Shown here piece after piece: positions 20,549 to 30,151 of a stretch of 64,000 nucleotides of DNA. Source of the DNA: Brucella cytisi (lineage in GTDB: Bacteria; Pseudomonadota; Alphaproteobacteria; Rhizobiales; Rhizobiaceae); assembly GCA_012103075.1 (NCBI GenBank), contig JAAVLQ010000002.1, forward strand, positions 1,600,001 to 1,664,000. The letters are read 5' to 3'. The notes below the pieces were generated by a model. The model did no database searches and was not told the DNA's origin. It saw nothing but the letters and a program-made list of their open reading frames with translations. Made by a program: the position numbers and the translations under genes. Numbering within the stretch: position 1 is the first letter of the stretch; every line of letters begins with the position of its first letter.

Positions 20549-21573
20549 CGCGCCACCGATTGATAGCCACCGAGGAAGGCCGTGAGGTTATCGCCCAGCG
20601 CAGCGCATAGATATCCACCTTCCTGCACGATAACGGTTGGCAGCCGAAGCTTCGCGATTGCTTCAGCAATCCGGCCAAAACCGCCAGTGGTGACCGACAA
20701 CCCGCCGAACGGATCGCCTTCAAAGGGATCGAGGCCAAGCGCCACCACCAGCGCATCCGGCGCAAAGGCTTTAATGCGGCGGAAGGCCGTGTCGAGTGAC
20801 GCAAGGAATTCGGCATCGCCGGATTTGCGCGGCAGCGGCAGGTTGAGATTGTAACCTAGTCCCGCGCCCTCGCCGCGCTCGTCGGCATGCCCCCAGAAGA
20901 ATGGATAGAAGCGCACCGGATCAGCATGGATCGAGACGGTCAGTACGTCGGGACGAGCATAGAATATGCCTTGCGTCCCATTGCCATGATGCAGATCGAC
21001 GTCGAGGATCGCCACGCGCTCAGCTTTGGAGCGTAGGCGCTGCGCTGCGACCGCTGAATTGTTGACGAAACAGAAACCGCCCGCCACATCGGTAAATGCA
21101 TGGTGCCCCGGCGGACGGCAAAGCGAATAGGCCGCGACCTCGCCGGCAAGCACTGCATCAGCGGCATCGACCGCGCTCCAAGCGCTCCAGCACACGCTTT
21201 CCCAAGTATGTTCAGCAATCGGGCAAGCCGTATCGGCCATGTGATAGCCGACCTGCCCGACTGCCGATGCGGGATAGCGACCGTCACGCGCCAGTGGGTG
21301 GATGTTTGGGATCACCTCTTCCGAAGCCTCCTCGATGCGCCGCCAACGAGCATGGATATGCTGCAGGAATTCCAGATATTCCGGCGTATGCACGGCTGCA
21401 ATCGGGCCAAGGCCATGATTTTGCGGACGGATGATCTCGTAGCCTGCGGCCTTCGCACCGGCGAGCAGGCGCTCAACACGCTCAGGCTGTTCGGGGTTCG
21501 GCTGCGGCGCACCGCTGGAAAGAAAGGCTTTCGGGTCGTGACGCTTCTGCTCGACAGCGTAAAAGGCTTTCAT
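20545..21573 (-). CDS. Acetylpolyamine amidohydrolase-like zinc deacetylase (HDAC superfamily)
   Basis: 342 residues, intact, the size of the Mycoplana ramosa acetylpolyamine amidohydrolase. Motifs: CRPPGHHA with the catalytic His pair, LDVDLHHGNGTQGIFY with the zinc Asp and His, and GLDPFEGDPFGG with the second zinc Asp. HDAC-like bacterial enzymes remove acetyl groups from N-acetyl-aminoalkyl substrates such as acetylputrescine. In this operon the natural role would be to take the acetyl group off a short acetamido acid produced by the thioesterase. Both ends overlap neighbours by four bases. Confidence 0.88.
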   Translation of the reverse strand: MKAFYAVEQKRHDPKAFLSSGAPQPNPEQPERVERLLAGAKAAGYEIIRPQNHGLGPIAAVHTPEYLEFLQHIHARWRRIEEASEEVIPNIHPLARDGRYPASAVGQVGYHMADTACPIAEHTWESVCWSAWSAVDAADAVLAGEVAAYSLCRPPGHHAFTDVAGGFCFVNNSAVAAQRLRSKAERVAILDVDLHHGNGTQGIFYARPDVLTVSIHADPVRFYPFFWGHADERGEGAGLGYNLNLPLPRKSGDAEFLASLDTAFRRIKAFAPDALVVALGLDPFEGDPFGGLSVTTGGFGRIAEAIAKLRLPTVIVQEGGYLCAALGDNLTAFLGGYQSVAR

Positions 21574-22097
21574 GACTGCTCCCTCATTTGATTAATGCGC
21601 GCCAGACGGGCGAAAGCATCGCCATAGGCACCGTGATCGCGGTCGGCTTCGATCCAGCCGATACCCAGCCGGTCATAAAATCTCTGCGCTGCGACATTGT
21701 CCCGGTCCACGGCGAGCCGCAGATAGACACCGCCACGCGTCATCGACCAAGAAGCGACATGGCGCAAAAGTACCTCGCCGATCCCTCTGCCGCGAAAGGC
21801 TTCATCGACATAAAGGTCCTGCACGTAGACACCGGGTTTGCCCAACCATGTCGAGAAGATCGGGAAGAACAGGGCAAGACCGGCAAACGTATCGTCCACC
21901 TCGGCGATCATGCTGGTAAAAGCCGCATAGGGACCGAAACCGTAACAGCGGAAGTCCTCAACCGTGCTGGAGATTTTTCCCGCAGCGCCAAGACCTACGC
22001 CCATCGTGCAGATTGCCTCGTGAATCTGTTCGGCATCGGCAAGCTCGCCAAGCCGGACCACGACGCCTGTTTTGCTGTCCAACGCGATCTTCGGCAT
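21570..22097 (-). CDS. GNAT acetyltransferase, SSAT/thialysine-acetyltransferase-like
   Basis: 175 residues, intact. The GNAT acetyl-CoA site is visible in VDEAFRGRGIGEVLLRHVA. The preceding segment LFFPIFSTWLGKPGVYVQDL has the pattern of the spermidine/spermine and thialysine N-acetyltransferase branch (SSAT1/SSAT2), enzymes that acetylate a primary amine on a diamine or lysine analogue. The C-terminal QRFYDRLGIGWIEADRD is also typical. Its start overlaps the BKACE stop. I propose that it acetylates the distal amine of a diamino acid imported by the operon transporter. Confidence 0.82.
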   Translation of the reverse strand: MPKIALDSKTGVVVRLGELADAEQIHEAICTMGVGLGAAGKISSTVEDFRCYGFGPYAAFTSMIAEVDDTFAGLALFFPIFSTWLGKPGVYVQDLYVDEAFRGRGIGEVLLRHVASWSMTRGGVYLRLAVDRDNVAAQRFYDRLGIGWIEADRDHGAYGDAFARLARINQMREQS

Positions 22098-23044
22098 TAG
22101 AACGCCACCCTGTCTCCACCTTTGAGACCCAGATATTCACGCGCCTCGTCAGGCGTTGCAACATCCAGCGACAGGCCGTCAAGAATGCTGCGGATGCGCC
22201 TAACCTGATCGGCATTGCTCTTGGCAAGCTGGCCGCGTCCGTCATAAAGGCTGTCTTCCAACCCGACACGGACATTGCCGCCCATCGCCGCTGCCATGGT
22301 AATCATCGGAATCTGATGCCGTCCCGCAGCCAGAACCGAGAAGGAATAGTCGTCCCCGAAGAGCTTGTCGGCGATCCGTTTCATATGCATGAGATTGTCC
22401 GGGTCGGCCCCGATACCACCTAGAACACCGAAGACGAACTGGATAAACAGATGGCCGGACACCAGCCCCCGATCGCGGAAATGCGCCAGTGAATAGAGAT
22501 GGCCAACATCATAGCATTCGAATTCGAAGCGCGTGCCACAGCCCTGTCCGAGGCTGGTCAGAATGCCTTCCATATCCGCGAAAGTGTTCTTGAAGATCGA
22601 ATGGCGGGTCGCCTCCAGCAGTTCCGGTTCCCACGTATGCTTCCATTCACGAGGCTTGTCGAGCGCAGGGAACAGCGCGAAATTCATCGAGCCCATGTTG
22701 AGTGAACACATTTCCGGTTGCGCCTTAAGCGGTGCGGCAAGACGGTCTTCCAGCGTCATTAGCGACGAACCGCCAGTGGAGATATTCACCACCGCCGCCG
22801 TCGATTGCTTGATGCGCGGAAGGAACTGCATGAACACGTCAGGATCGGCGGACGGTCTGCCGTCGCGCGGATCGCGGGCGTGAAGATGGAGTATGGATGC
22901 ACCTGCTTCCGCCGCCGCAATGGCTTCGCTCGCAATCTCATCCGGCGTCACTGGCAGATGCGGTGACATGGAGGGTGTATGGACGGAGCCTGTCACTGCG
23001 CAGGTGATGATAATCTTGCGACGCATCTTCTTCTTGTCGGTCAT
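22097..23044 (-). CDS. Beta-keto acid cleavage enzyme (BKACE, 3-keto-5-aminohexanoate cleavage family)
   Basis: 315 residues, intact TIM-barrel zinc enzyme. Family reaction: beta-keto acid + acetyl-CoA gives acetoacetate + a shorter acyl-CoA. Zinc and catalytic residues appear in ASILHLHARDPRDGRPS (two His) and VRVGLEDSLYDGRGQ (Glu-Asp). The N-terminus KIIITCAVTGSVHTPSMSPH is standard. Substrates differ between BKACE subgroups and are set by a few pocket residues, so the exact keto acid cannot be read here. The neighbouring aminotransferase, thioesterase and deacetylase suggest 3-keto-6-acetamidohexanoate. Confidence 0.9.
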   Translation of the reverse strand: MTDKKKMRRKIIITCAVTGSVHTPSMSPHLPVTPDEIASEAIAAAEAGASILHLHARDPRDGRPSADPDVFMQFLPRIKQSTAAVVNISTGGSSLMTLEDRLAAPLKAQPEMCSLNMGSMNFALFPALDKPREWKHTWEPELLEATRHSIFKNTFADMEGILTSLGQGCGTRFEFECYDVGHLYSLAHFRDRGLVSGHLFIQFVFGVLGGIGADPDNLMHMKRIADKLFGDDYSFSVLAAGRHQIPMITMAAAMGGNVRVGLEDSLYDGRGQLAKSNADQVRRIRSILDGLSLDVATPDEAREYLGLKGGDRVAF

Positions 23045-23056
23045 GATCCGGTTTCC

Positions 23057-24425
23057 TTACGCATTCACGGGCAGGCTAAGCTCACGCGCCAGAACCTCCA
23101 GCGTATCGCCAAGGATGGCGGTGATCTCGCCAACCTGCTCGCGGCTCACGATCATCGGCGGACAGACGAGGAAATGATCGCCCTCGACACCACCGCGCGT
23201 GCGGCGCGAATAGATGATGAGTCCGCGTTCATAGGCGAGATCGACCATGCGCTGATGAGCGTTCAGTTCCTTCGGCAGCGGTTTCATGGTTTGTGGATCG
23301 GACACGAATTCGGCTGCCAACAGCAACCCTTTACCGCGCACATCTCCGATGAAAGGAAAGCGCTTCGCAAGCCCTTCCAGCTCGCCCTTCAGCGTATCGC
23401 CCATGCGGGGCGGCATTGCCGACAAGATCGAGACGATCGATCTCCTGCAACACCGCCTTGCCGGCTGCACAGGCCAGTGGATTGCCGGCATAGGTGAAGC
23501 CGTGCAGGAAGCCGCCGGCATCCAGAACCGGCTGGACGATACGGGCTGGTGCCGCCATTGCGCCAAGCGGGCAATAGCCGGAGGCAAAACCCTTGGAAAG
23601 TGCGATAAGGTCTGGCTTGCAATTCCAGTGGTCGCCGCCGAGAAACTTGCCTGTACGCCCGGCACCGCTCATCACCTCGTCGTGGATGAGCAGGATGCCA
23701 TAATGGTCGCAGATTTCTCGGATACGCGGGTAATAACTGTCAGGTGCAACCAGCGCGCCGGTGGATGCCCCACCGATCGGCTCCATGATGAAGGCAAGCA
23801 CACTTTCAGGACCTTCTGCCTGAATCTGCTCCTCCAGCATGTCAGCATATCTCTGTCCGCGCTGTTCCATCGACAGATTATCGCGGTCGAGATAGGCGGT
23901 CGGAGCCGGGACTTTTGGCATCTCACGCATGATCGGGGCGAAAGGTTCGCTCAGGGCCGCATAACCGGTCACAGCCAGTGCGCCAAGCGTGCCGCCATGA
24001 TAGGATGGAAAGCGCGAAATCACTTTCCAGCGCTTGCCCTGCCCGGTCGCAACCGCCCATTGGCGGGCAAGCTTGATGCAGGATTCGACCGCTTCCGAAC
24101 CGCCGGAAACGAAGAAAATCTTGTCCGTGCCCTCCGGCATACGCTCGGCAGCCATGCGTGCCAGATCTTCCGCCGGTTCGTTTTCGAAATGCAGGCGGTA
24201 GGCGAAGGTCACACGGTCCATCTGCTCTTTCATGGCATCGAGCACGTTGCGATTGCCATGGCCGATATTGACCACCATCGCACCGCTCGACCCGTCGATG
24301 ACACGGCGTCCGTCTTGATCCCAGATGTAGATGCCCTCGGCACGGTCGACCAGCGGCCTGCGCAGGCGCGACTGGTAGAAAAGATGCGATGCGGGGCGTT
24401 CGTTCTGTGCTTTTGTGTTGAGCAT
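23057..24425 (-). CDS. Class III PLP aminotransferase (frameshifted)
   Basis: About 455 residues. Omega/beta-amino-acid:2-oxo acid aminotransferase fold. Visible: RVIDGSSGAMVVNIGHGN near the N-terminus, FFVSGGSEAVESCIKLARQ binding the PLP phosphate, LLIHDEVMSGAGRTG with the PLP Asp, and the Schiff-base lysine in DLIALSKGFASGYCPLG. The frame changes near 23400; the remaining C-terminus (GDVRGKGLLLAAEFV) continues to 23057. In the operon it lies 12 bases before the BKACE gene, so it probably makes the beta-keto acid by transaminating a beta-amino acid. Confidence 0.88.
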
Positions 24426-24437
24426 GGCGTTACTCTG

Positions 24438-26077
24438 TCAGCGCTTGAGATATTGGTTGAGAACATTGGCAGTCACACGCTCGACCATGCGGTCGCCGCG
24501 TTTGAGAGCCGCCACCCACTCGCAGCTTCCGGCGTGGAAGACCTCGCCCTTGCCGCGCGGGAAATTGACGATCATGCCGCAGCCGCGCTTGATGCGTTCG
24601 ACGGCTGCATCGCCATTGTCGCCGATCAGCGTATCGGCCACGAATTTGGCATCGGCATCGGAGAGGAACTGGTCGTCGGCTGGAATATCCGCACTCTCCT
24701 CCTTGAGAGACGACATGCCGAGCGCCGGGATCTGCAATCCATCAGGAGCGCCACTGCCCTCCTCCGGCACCGGCAATCCTCCCCGGATCACATAGTCGAT
24801 TCCGTCAACCTCATAGCCGAAGGCGTGGCCTTCCGAGCCCGTGACATCGCCGTAATAGATGCCGGTTCCCGCAAAGGCCCAATGTTCGGGGCGATAGACC
24901 GGGAAACCGCGCACGCCACGTGGGGCGCAACCACCCCAGCCGACATAAAGACCGCGCAACGCATTAAGGCCGAAGGTTTCGGCAGCAGGTCGCCCTGTTT
25001 CAGTCGCTTCCCAGCACCCGCTGGTGCGGCGCGGATCAGCGGAGCGATAGACCGGGTCTTCGGCACGTGCACGATACTTGTAGCAGGTCTGGCGCTTGCC
25101 ATTGTGCTCAAGTCGGGTTTGCCACATGAAATTACCCGCAAAACGGGCCGCACGACCGCCGCCATCGACATAATTATCGACGGCATCACGCATTTCCCAC
25201 GTCCAGTATTCGTCGTGACCGACAAAGGCCACGCAGTCATAACCCTCGAGGATTTCCGGTGAGAAATGCAATTCGTGCTGGCTGGCGAGATCGACTGCAT
25301 AGCCTTCCCGCTCAGCCCAGCGGAAGAAGAGGCTGTCATAGCTTGCCCAGCCAGAAGAGGTATATTTCTTGGAATAGCCGTTGGCATAAGCCCATTCCAT
25401 ATGCGGATAGCGCGGCGGCGCGGCAGGCGGCGTCACAATTTCCAGCGGCACGCGCGGCGCATCGGATGGCAGGACAACAAAGCCACGGCAGAACGGGCGC
25501 TCGATGCTCACCGTCGTCGCATATTGATCGCCATTCGGACCGGTGATGCCCTGATAATGGTTGGAGCCGCCCCGGTATTATAGGCCGTCCATGTGCCGGT
25601 CGCTGCGACCTGAAGGATACGACCCGGCTTGCGGCCCGCCGCCGGACGCAGGATGAACAGGTGATGGCAATGGATCGGCTGACCGTCATTACCATGCGCC
25701 TTCAACGTGATGCGATAAGCGCCGGAAGCCCAGTTCTCATCCGCCTTGAAGGCGAATGTCGTCTCCCAGCCGCAACCGACAACTGAACATTGCGCCGGTG
25801 TTTCCTGCCATCTGCAATCAATTCCACGTTTGGAGAAGACCGGTGTTTCTACCGCTCCATCACGCACGATTTCGATATCGAAACGCGAGGCGGTTGCGCT
25901 CACCTGTAGATTAACCGTCGCGCCCGGAAGATAGGAATAGGCGTCGGTATAGCACCAGATTTCACCGCGCGGCCCGTCCATGCCGGGATATTCGTAATAA
26001 TGGCCAAGCACAGCTTCACGCCGCTGTGCCGGGGTCAGCCCGAAATCGGGAAACTCGTTGACATGTCTCTCACTCAT
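24438..26077 (-). CDS. N,N-dimethylformamidase large-subunit-like hydrolase (frameshifted)
   Basis: About 546 residues once a one-base deletion near 25565 is repaired (restoring TAYNTGGGSNHYQGITG). The family is that of the dimethylformamidase beta/large subunit C-terminal domain, a mononuclear-iron amidohydrolase. Features: AFVGHDEYWTWEMRDAVDNY with the His/Glu cluster, and repeated Cys/Trp-rich loops. It is shorter than the roughly 760-residue formamidase subunit and no small subunit gene is adjacent. It probably hydrolyses an imported amide before the aminotransferase step. No signal peptide, so cytosolic. Confidence 0.72.
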
Positions 26078-26086
26078 GCCGATACC

Positions 26087-26860
26087 TCACGCTGCCAAAT
26101 ATTTCTTGAGGAAGGAGCGAGTGCGGTCCTGCACCGGATTGCTCAAAATCTGATCCGGTGGTCCCTCTTCCACCACCACACCACCATCCATGAACAGGAT
26201 ACGGTCGGCGACCTCGCCCGCAAAACGCATCTCGTGTGTGACGATCAGCATCGTCATATGTTCGGAGGCAAGCTGCTTCATGACCGCATTGACTTCGTCC
26301 ACAAGCTCTGGATCAAGTGCCGAAGTGGCCTCGTCGAACAGCATCACCTTTGGTTGCATGGCAAGCGCGCGCGCAATGGCCACGCGCTGCTTCTGACCAC
26401 CCGACAAGCGCGACGGGTAGACATCGATCTTGTCGGCAAGCCCCACCTTCGACAGAAGTTCCAGCGCCAGCGTGCGTGCCGCGTCCTTGCCCATGCCCTT
26501 GAGCTTGATCGGGCCGAGCGTAATGTTTTCCAGTACTGTCAGATGCGGGAACAGATTGAAGTGCTGGAACACCATGCCCATCTGCTGGCGCACGGCATTG
26601 ATGTGCTTTTCAAACGCCTGTCCTGCCAGCGGCTGGTTGACCTGCACGCCATCGAGCCAGACTTCGCCGCCATTCAGAGTTTCCAGATGATTGATCGAGC
26701 GCAGAAGCGTGCTCTTGCCGGAACCACTGGGACCGATGATCGCAACAATCTGGCCGCGCGCCACGGAAAGGTCGATGCCTTTCAGTACTTCCAGCTCGCC
26801 ATAGGCTTTGCGAGCGCCCTTCACTTCGACCATAGATTTTGCAGGTTGGGAGCTGCTCAT
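26087..26860 (-). CDS. Polar amino-acid ABC transporter ATPase
   Basis: 257 residues, intact. Walker [15 protein letters not shown], signature [14 protein letters not shown], Walker [15 protein letters not shown] and switch His in [12 protein letters not shown]. The wording is that of the GlnQ/HisP/ArtP branch. The start overlaps the permease stop (ATGA). It powers the importer at the front of the ten-gene operon. Confidence 0.92.
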   Translation of the reverse strand: MSSSQPAKSMVEVKGARKAYGELEVLKGIDLSVARGQIVAIIGPSGSGKSTLLRSINHLETLNGGEVWLDGVQVNQPLAGQAFEKHINAVRQQMGMVFQHFNLFPHLTVLENITLGPIKLKGMGKDAARTLALELLSKVGLADKIDVYPSRLSGGQKQRVAIARALAMQPKVMLFDEATSALDPELVDEVNAVMKQLASEHMTMLIVTHEMRFAGEVADRILFMDGGVVVEEGPPDQILSNPVQDRTRSFLKKYLAA

Positions 26861-27531
26861 CGCGTGACCTCCACTTTTCTTTCAATGCGCCGCAGGCCTG
26901 CCTCGAGGACGAGATTGACCACGTAGTAGATGGCCGCGACGGTGATATAGAATTCAAACGGGCTGAAGGTTTCGCTGATGGCAAGCTGGGCGCTATGCAC
27001 CAGTTCCGCAATGCCGATGATCGAAACCAGCGACGTGTCTTTCAGAAGAACGATCATGTTGTTGCCAATGGGCGGGATCGTGTTTCGGATCGCCTGTGGA
27101 ATGACGATATAACGCAAAGCCTGACCGTGGCTGAAACCCACGGAACGGGCGCCTTCCATCTGGCCGGGATCGACAGCCACAATGCCTGCCCGGATGATGT
27201 CGGCATTATAGACCGCGAAGTGCAAACTAAGGCCGATAATGCCAGCGCCGAGTGCGGGAATATTGATGCCGATCTGTACCAGTCCGAAATAGATCAGGAA
27301 CAGTTGAAGCAGAAGAGGCGTTCCCATGAACAGCCACATGAAGAACCGTACCGGCCATGCAAGAATGGCAGGCGCATAAAGCACCACCAGCGCAAATGCG
27401 ATTCCGAGCACGAAGCTTAAGGATGCGGAGGCGACGGTCAGAACCAACGTCCACCAAAGGCCGGTCAGAAGCAGATCCGTATAGGGAGTGACAATGCTGA
27501 AATCGAGGGCTTGCATCCAGTTCTCCCTCAC
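26857..27531 (-). CDS. Polar amino-acid ABC transporter permease (HisM/GlnP type)
   Basis: 224 residues, intact, about five transmembrane helices. The coupling-helix (EAA-like) loop is [20 protein letters not shown] followed by [17 protein letters not shown]. The start overlaps the partner permease by four bases. The pair forms the membrane channel of the importer. Confidence 0.9.
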   Translation of the reverse strand: MRENWMQALDFSIVTPYTDLLLTGLWWTLVLTVASASLSFVLGIAFALVVLYAPAILAWPVRFFMWLFMGTPLLLQLFLIYFGLVQIGINIPALGAGIIGLSLHFAVYNADIIRAGIVAVDPGQMEGARSVGFSHGQALRYIVIPQAIRNTIPPIGNNMIVLLKDTSLVSIIGIAELVHSAQLAISETFSPFEFYITVAAIYYVVNLVLEAGLRRIERKVEVTR

Positions 27532-28174
27532 TGCGCCGCGAAGCGCTTATCGAGAAGATCGACCCCGCGCGCCACGATATAGATGATGATCATGTAGAGA
27601 ACGGCAGCAACGCCGAAAATCTCGAAGGGCTTGTAGGTCGAACCGATGAAGCGCTGCGCCGTATAGGTCAGTTCAACCACCGAAATAGTGGAGACCAGCG
27701 CTGAACCTTTCAAAAGTGCAATAGCGTTGACGCCAAGCGGACGGATCATCAGCCGAGCGGCCTGCGGCAGCACGACGAACCGCATGGTCTGGCCACGCCC
27801 GAAGCCGATGGAGCGCGCGGCTTCGCTCTGGCCGCGGTCGACGCTCTGGATCGCGCCACGGATCGATTCCGACATATAGGCGCCGATATTGAGCCCAAGC
27901 CCGATGACGCCAGCGGCAAAAGGCTCCAGATTGATGCCGATCTGCGGACCGCCAAAATAGAGAATGAAGAGCTGTACAAGGCAGGGCGTGCCGCGAAAGA
28001 CACTGACATAGGCAGTTGCAAGTCCACGCAAAATGTTGGAGCGGGACAGGCGGCCCGCGACAAGTATTGCAGCCACCGCAAGGCCCAGAAGCAAGGCCAG
28101 CGCAGAAATTTGCACAGTCACCCATGCCGCCTCCAGAAAAACGGGAGGACGCGCTGCATCAACGCAAAATCCAT
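27528..28174 (-). CDS. Polar amino-acid ABC transporter permease (partner subunit, frameshifted start)
   Basis: The main frame runs from 28121, but the N-terminus (FLEAAWVTVQISALALLLG) continues upstream in frame and reaches an ATG at the complement of 28172-28174 (MDFALMQRVLP) after one frame change near 28140, so I extend the gene. The EAA-like loop is QSEAARSIGFGRGQTMRFVV and LPQAARLMIRPLGVNAI. Five helices. The protein pairs with the permease downstream. Confidence 0.85.
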
Positions 28175-28202
28175 CGGAAAACTCCGGTCAATCGGTTCTC
28201 AA

Positions 28203-28227
28203 CCGGCCCGGACATATGCCGGGCCGG
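28203..28227 (-). terminator. Intercistronic hairpin after the binding-protein gene
   Basis: CCGGCCCGG (28203-28211) and CCGGGCCGG (28219-28227) form a perfect 9-bp stem with a seven-base loop and no T-run. In ABC operons such hairpins protect the upstream binding-protein message and raise its level over the permeases; a partial terminator is the alternative. Confidence 0.5.
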
Positions 28228-28239
28228 GATGACGACGTA

Positions 28240-29025
28240 TCAGCGAATGTCGCTGCCGACCCATTCCATCGAGATCTTCTCATAGGTGCCATCGGCCATG
28301 ATCTCATCGAGGGCCTTCTGCATCGCAGCCTTCAGCTCGGGATTGTTCTTGCGAATGGCGATGCCGATTGCAACGCTGCCACCTTCGATGTCAGGCGTAT
28401 CGAGCTTGCGGACTTTCTGACCGGTTTCCTTGATCGCCACCATGACCGGGATGTTGTCAACCACGATAGCATCGACACGACCCGAATTCAGTTCCAGCAT
28501 CAGTTCCGGCAGGCCCTTATAGGTGCGAATGGTCCAGCCACCCTGTTCACGCGCCCACTTCTCATGGGTTTCACCAAGCGTCACGCCCAGTGTCTTGTCC
28601 TTGAGATCATCGAGCTTCTGAACAGCGGAATCTTCCTTCACGAAAACCGCGCGGCCCGCGTGATAATATGGCCCCACAAAATCCACCGCCTTTTCGCGTT
28701 CCGGCGTGATTGTCATGGAGCCAACGACCGTATCGAACTTACCCGCCCGAAGGCCCGCAACGATACCGTCCCGTGCCGTTGTGATGAGCTGCGGCTTCAG
28801 CTGCATGCGCTCGGCAATCGCCGAACCGATGGAGGCGTCGAACCCCACGACTTCGTTCTTCTCATTGACGAAATTGAACGGCGGGTACTGACCGCTCATG
28901 GCGATCTTCAGTTCGCCCGATGCCTTGATCTTTTCAAGATCATCCGCCTGTGCGGGCGCAACCGCAAAAACTGCGGTAGTGGCAATCGCGGCAGCGGCAA
29001 TGAAACCCGTGAATTTGTTAAACAT
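28240..29025 (-). CDS. Polar amino-acid ABC transporter substrate-binding protein
   Basis: 261 residues from ATG at the complement of 29023-29025; longer open frames upstream are not credible because they would precede the signal peptide MFNKFTGFIAAAAIATTAV, cleaved after AQA. The mature part shows the family-3 binding-protein order: LKIAMSGQYPPFNFVNEKN, VVGFDASIGSAIAERM, GSMTITPEREKAVDFVGPYY and GKTLGVTLGETHE-like region. Family members bind basic or polar amino acids and opines. First gene of the operon, divergent from the LysR gene. Confidence 0.92.
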   Translation of the reverse strand: MFNKFTGFIAAAAIATTAVFAVAPAQADDLEKIKASGELKIAMSGQYPPFNFVNEKNEVVGFDASIGSAIAERMQLKPQLITTARDGIVAGLRAGKFDTVVGSMTITPEREKAVDFVGPYYHAGRAVFVKEDSAVQKLDDLKDKTLGVTLGETHEKWAREQGGWTIRTYKGLPELMLELNSGRVDAIVVDNIPVMVAIKETGQKVRKLDTPDIEGGSVAIGIAIRKNNPELKAAMQKALDEIMADGTYEKISMEWVGSDIR

Positions 29026-29149
29026 GTTGTTCCCGACTTCCTCTTGTTTGTCTTTCTCGAGGCTATTTGTTGCCTCCCAATTTTCATGATTGCTTTTATG
29101 GATGCATTTCGCAAATAGATAATGGGAATGGATTGCATAGATTTTATGA
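29026..29149. promoter_or_regulatory. Divergent promoter region with a direct repeat
   Basis: 124 bases between the binding-protein gene and the LysR gene. Two similar blocks are present: TTTTATGGATGCAT (29094-29107) and TTTTATGAATGGAT (29132-29145), 38 bases apart. They may be binding sites for the divergent LysR protein, which usually binds between its own gene and its target. Confidence 0.4.
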
Positions 29150-30120
29150 ATGGATAAAGCCATGTCGCTGCACCGCCCCGAGCGCCTTGTCTGGGATCTG
29201 GACTGGAACCTTTTGCGCAGTTTCGTGGTGATCGCTGAAGTGAAAAGCATCACCCGCGCCGCAGAACGCCTTAATCTCAAGCAACCAAGTGTGAGCAATG
29301 CGCTGCGCCGGCTGGAAGACCGCATCGGCCAACGACTGGTGGAGCGTGACGCCACCCATTTTGAACTGACCGAAGTCGGCAAACTGCTCTATGAACAGAG
29401 CATCGAAGTTTTCGGCGCCATCTCGCAACTGCCCCAGCTTGTGCGTGGGGTCGGTGATGATGTAACCGGCCATGTCACCATATCGGTGGCCAGCCACATT
29501 GTTTCGCCGATCTTCGACCGGGCGCTTGGGCTTTTTCACGAACAGCATCCGCGAGCGACGTTGACGATCAATGTCTCCGCCAGCACCGAAGTCGCGCGGC
29601 TGGTTCGGGAGAAGCGCGCTTCTTTCGGTCTTGGACTGGTGAGCAATCGCGATCCCGCGCTCGACTACACCATGGTGTATCGTGAATTCTTCGGCTTTTT
29701 CTGCGGCCCCGGCACCGGATGTTCGGCCAGTCCGGCCTCACCCTTGCCGATCTGAAGGGAGAACCATCGGTTTCATTCCAGACCGATCATATTGCCGACG
29801 CGCTGCGACCCGTAGCCCTGTTACGCAGCGAGGCACGACTGTCACCGGATGTGGTCGGCACCTCGTCGAGCCTTGAAGAGGTACGCAGGATGATCATTAC
29901 CGGCCTCGGTATCGGTCCGCTTCCGCTGCATGTGGCGCGACGCGAGATCGATGACGGCCTCCTCTGGCGTTTGCCACCTTACGAGAACCCGCCCGCCATT
30001 GATGTTTTCCTGATCCACAATCCGGAAACCAATCTCAACAAGGCCGAGAAGGCCATACTGGCCGGATTGAAGGGACTAATCACTTCCACACCGCTGGAAG
30101 AACGTATTTACGGAGATTGA
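29150..30120 (+). CDS. LysR-family transcriptional regulator (frameshifted)
   Basis: About 322 residues. The N-terminal winged HTH is clear: LRSFVVIAEVKSITRAAERL and LKQPSVSNALRRLEDRIG. The C-terminal effector domain continues after one frame change near 29715 (MFGQSGLTLADLKGEPSVSF) to 30120. A second possible start is Met 29162. Divergent from the ten-gene operon, so it is the probable regulator, with the imported substrate or an intermediate as inducer. Confidence 0.88.
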
Positions 30121-30142
30121 CGAGCGGGCTTACCCGCTCGTC
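30119..30142. terminator. Terminator between convergent LysR and MFS genes
   Basis: GACGAGCGGG (30119-30128) and CCCGCTCGTC (30133-30142) form a perfect 10-bp stem with a CTTA loop. Stops transcription from both sides; the stop codon of the LysR gene is at its left edge. Confidence 0.7.
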
Positions 30143-30151
30143 CCTACATGG

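Noticed and set aside
20129..24425. BKACE and thioesterase as part of carnitine degradation
   Set aside because: No carnitine dehydrogenase or betaine genes are present, while an aminotransferase, an acetyltransferase and a deacetylase are.
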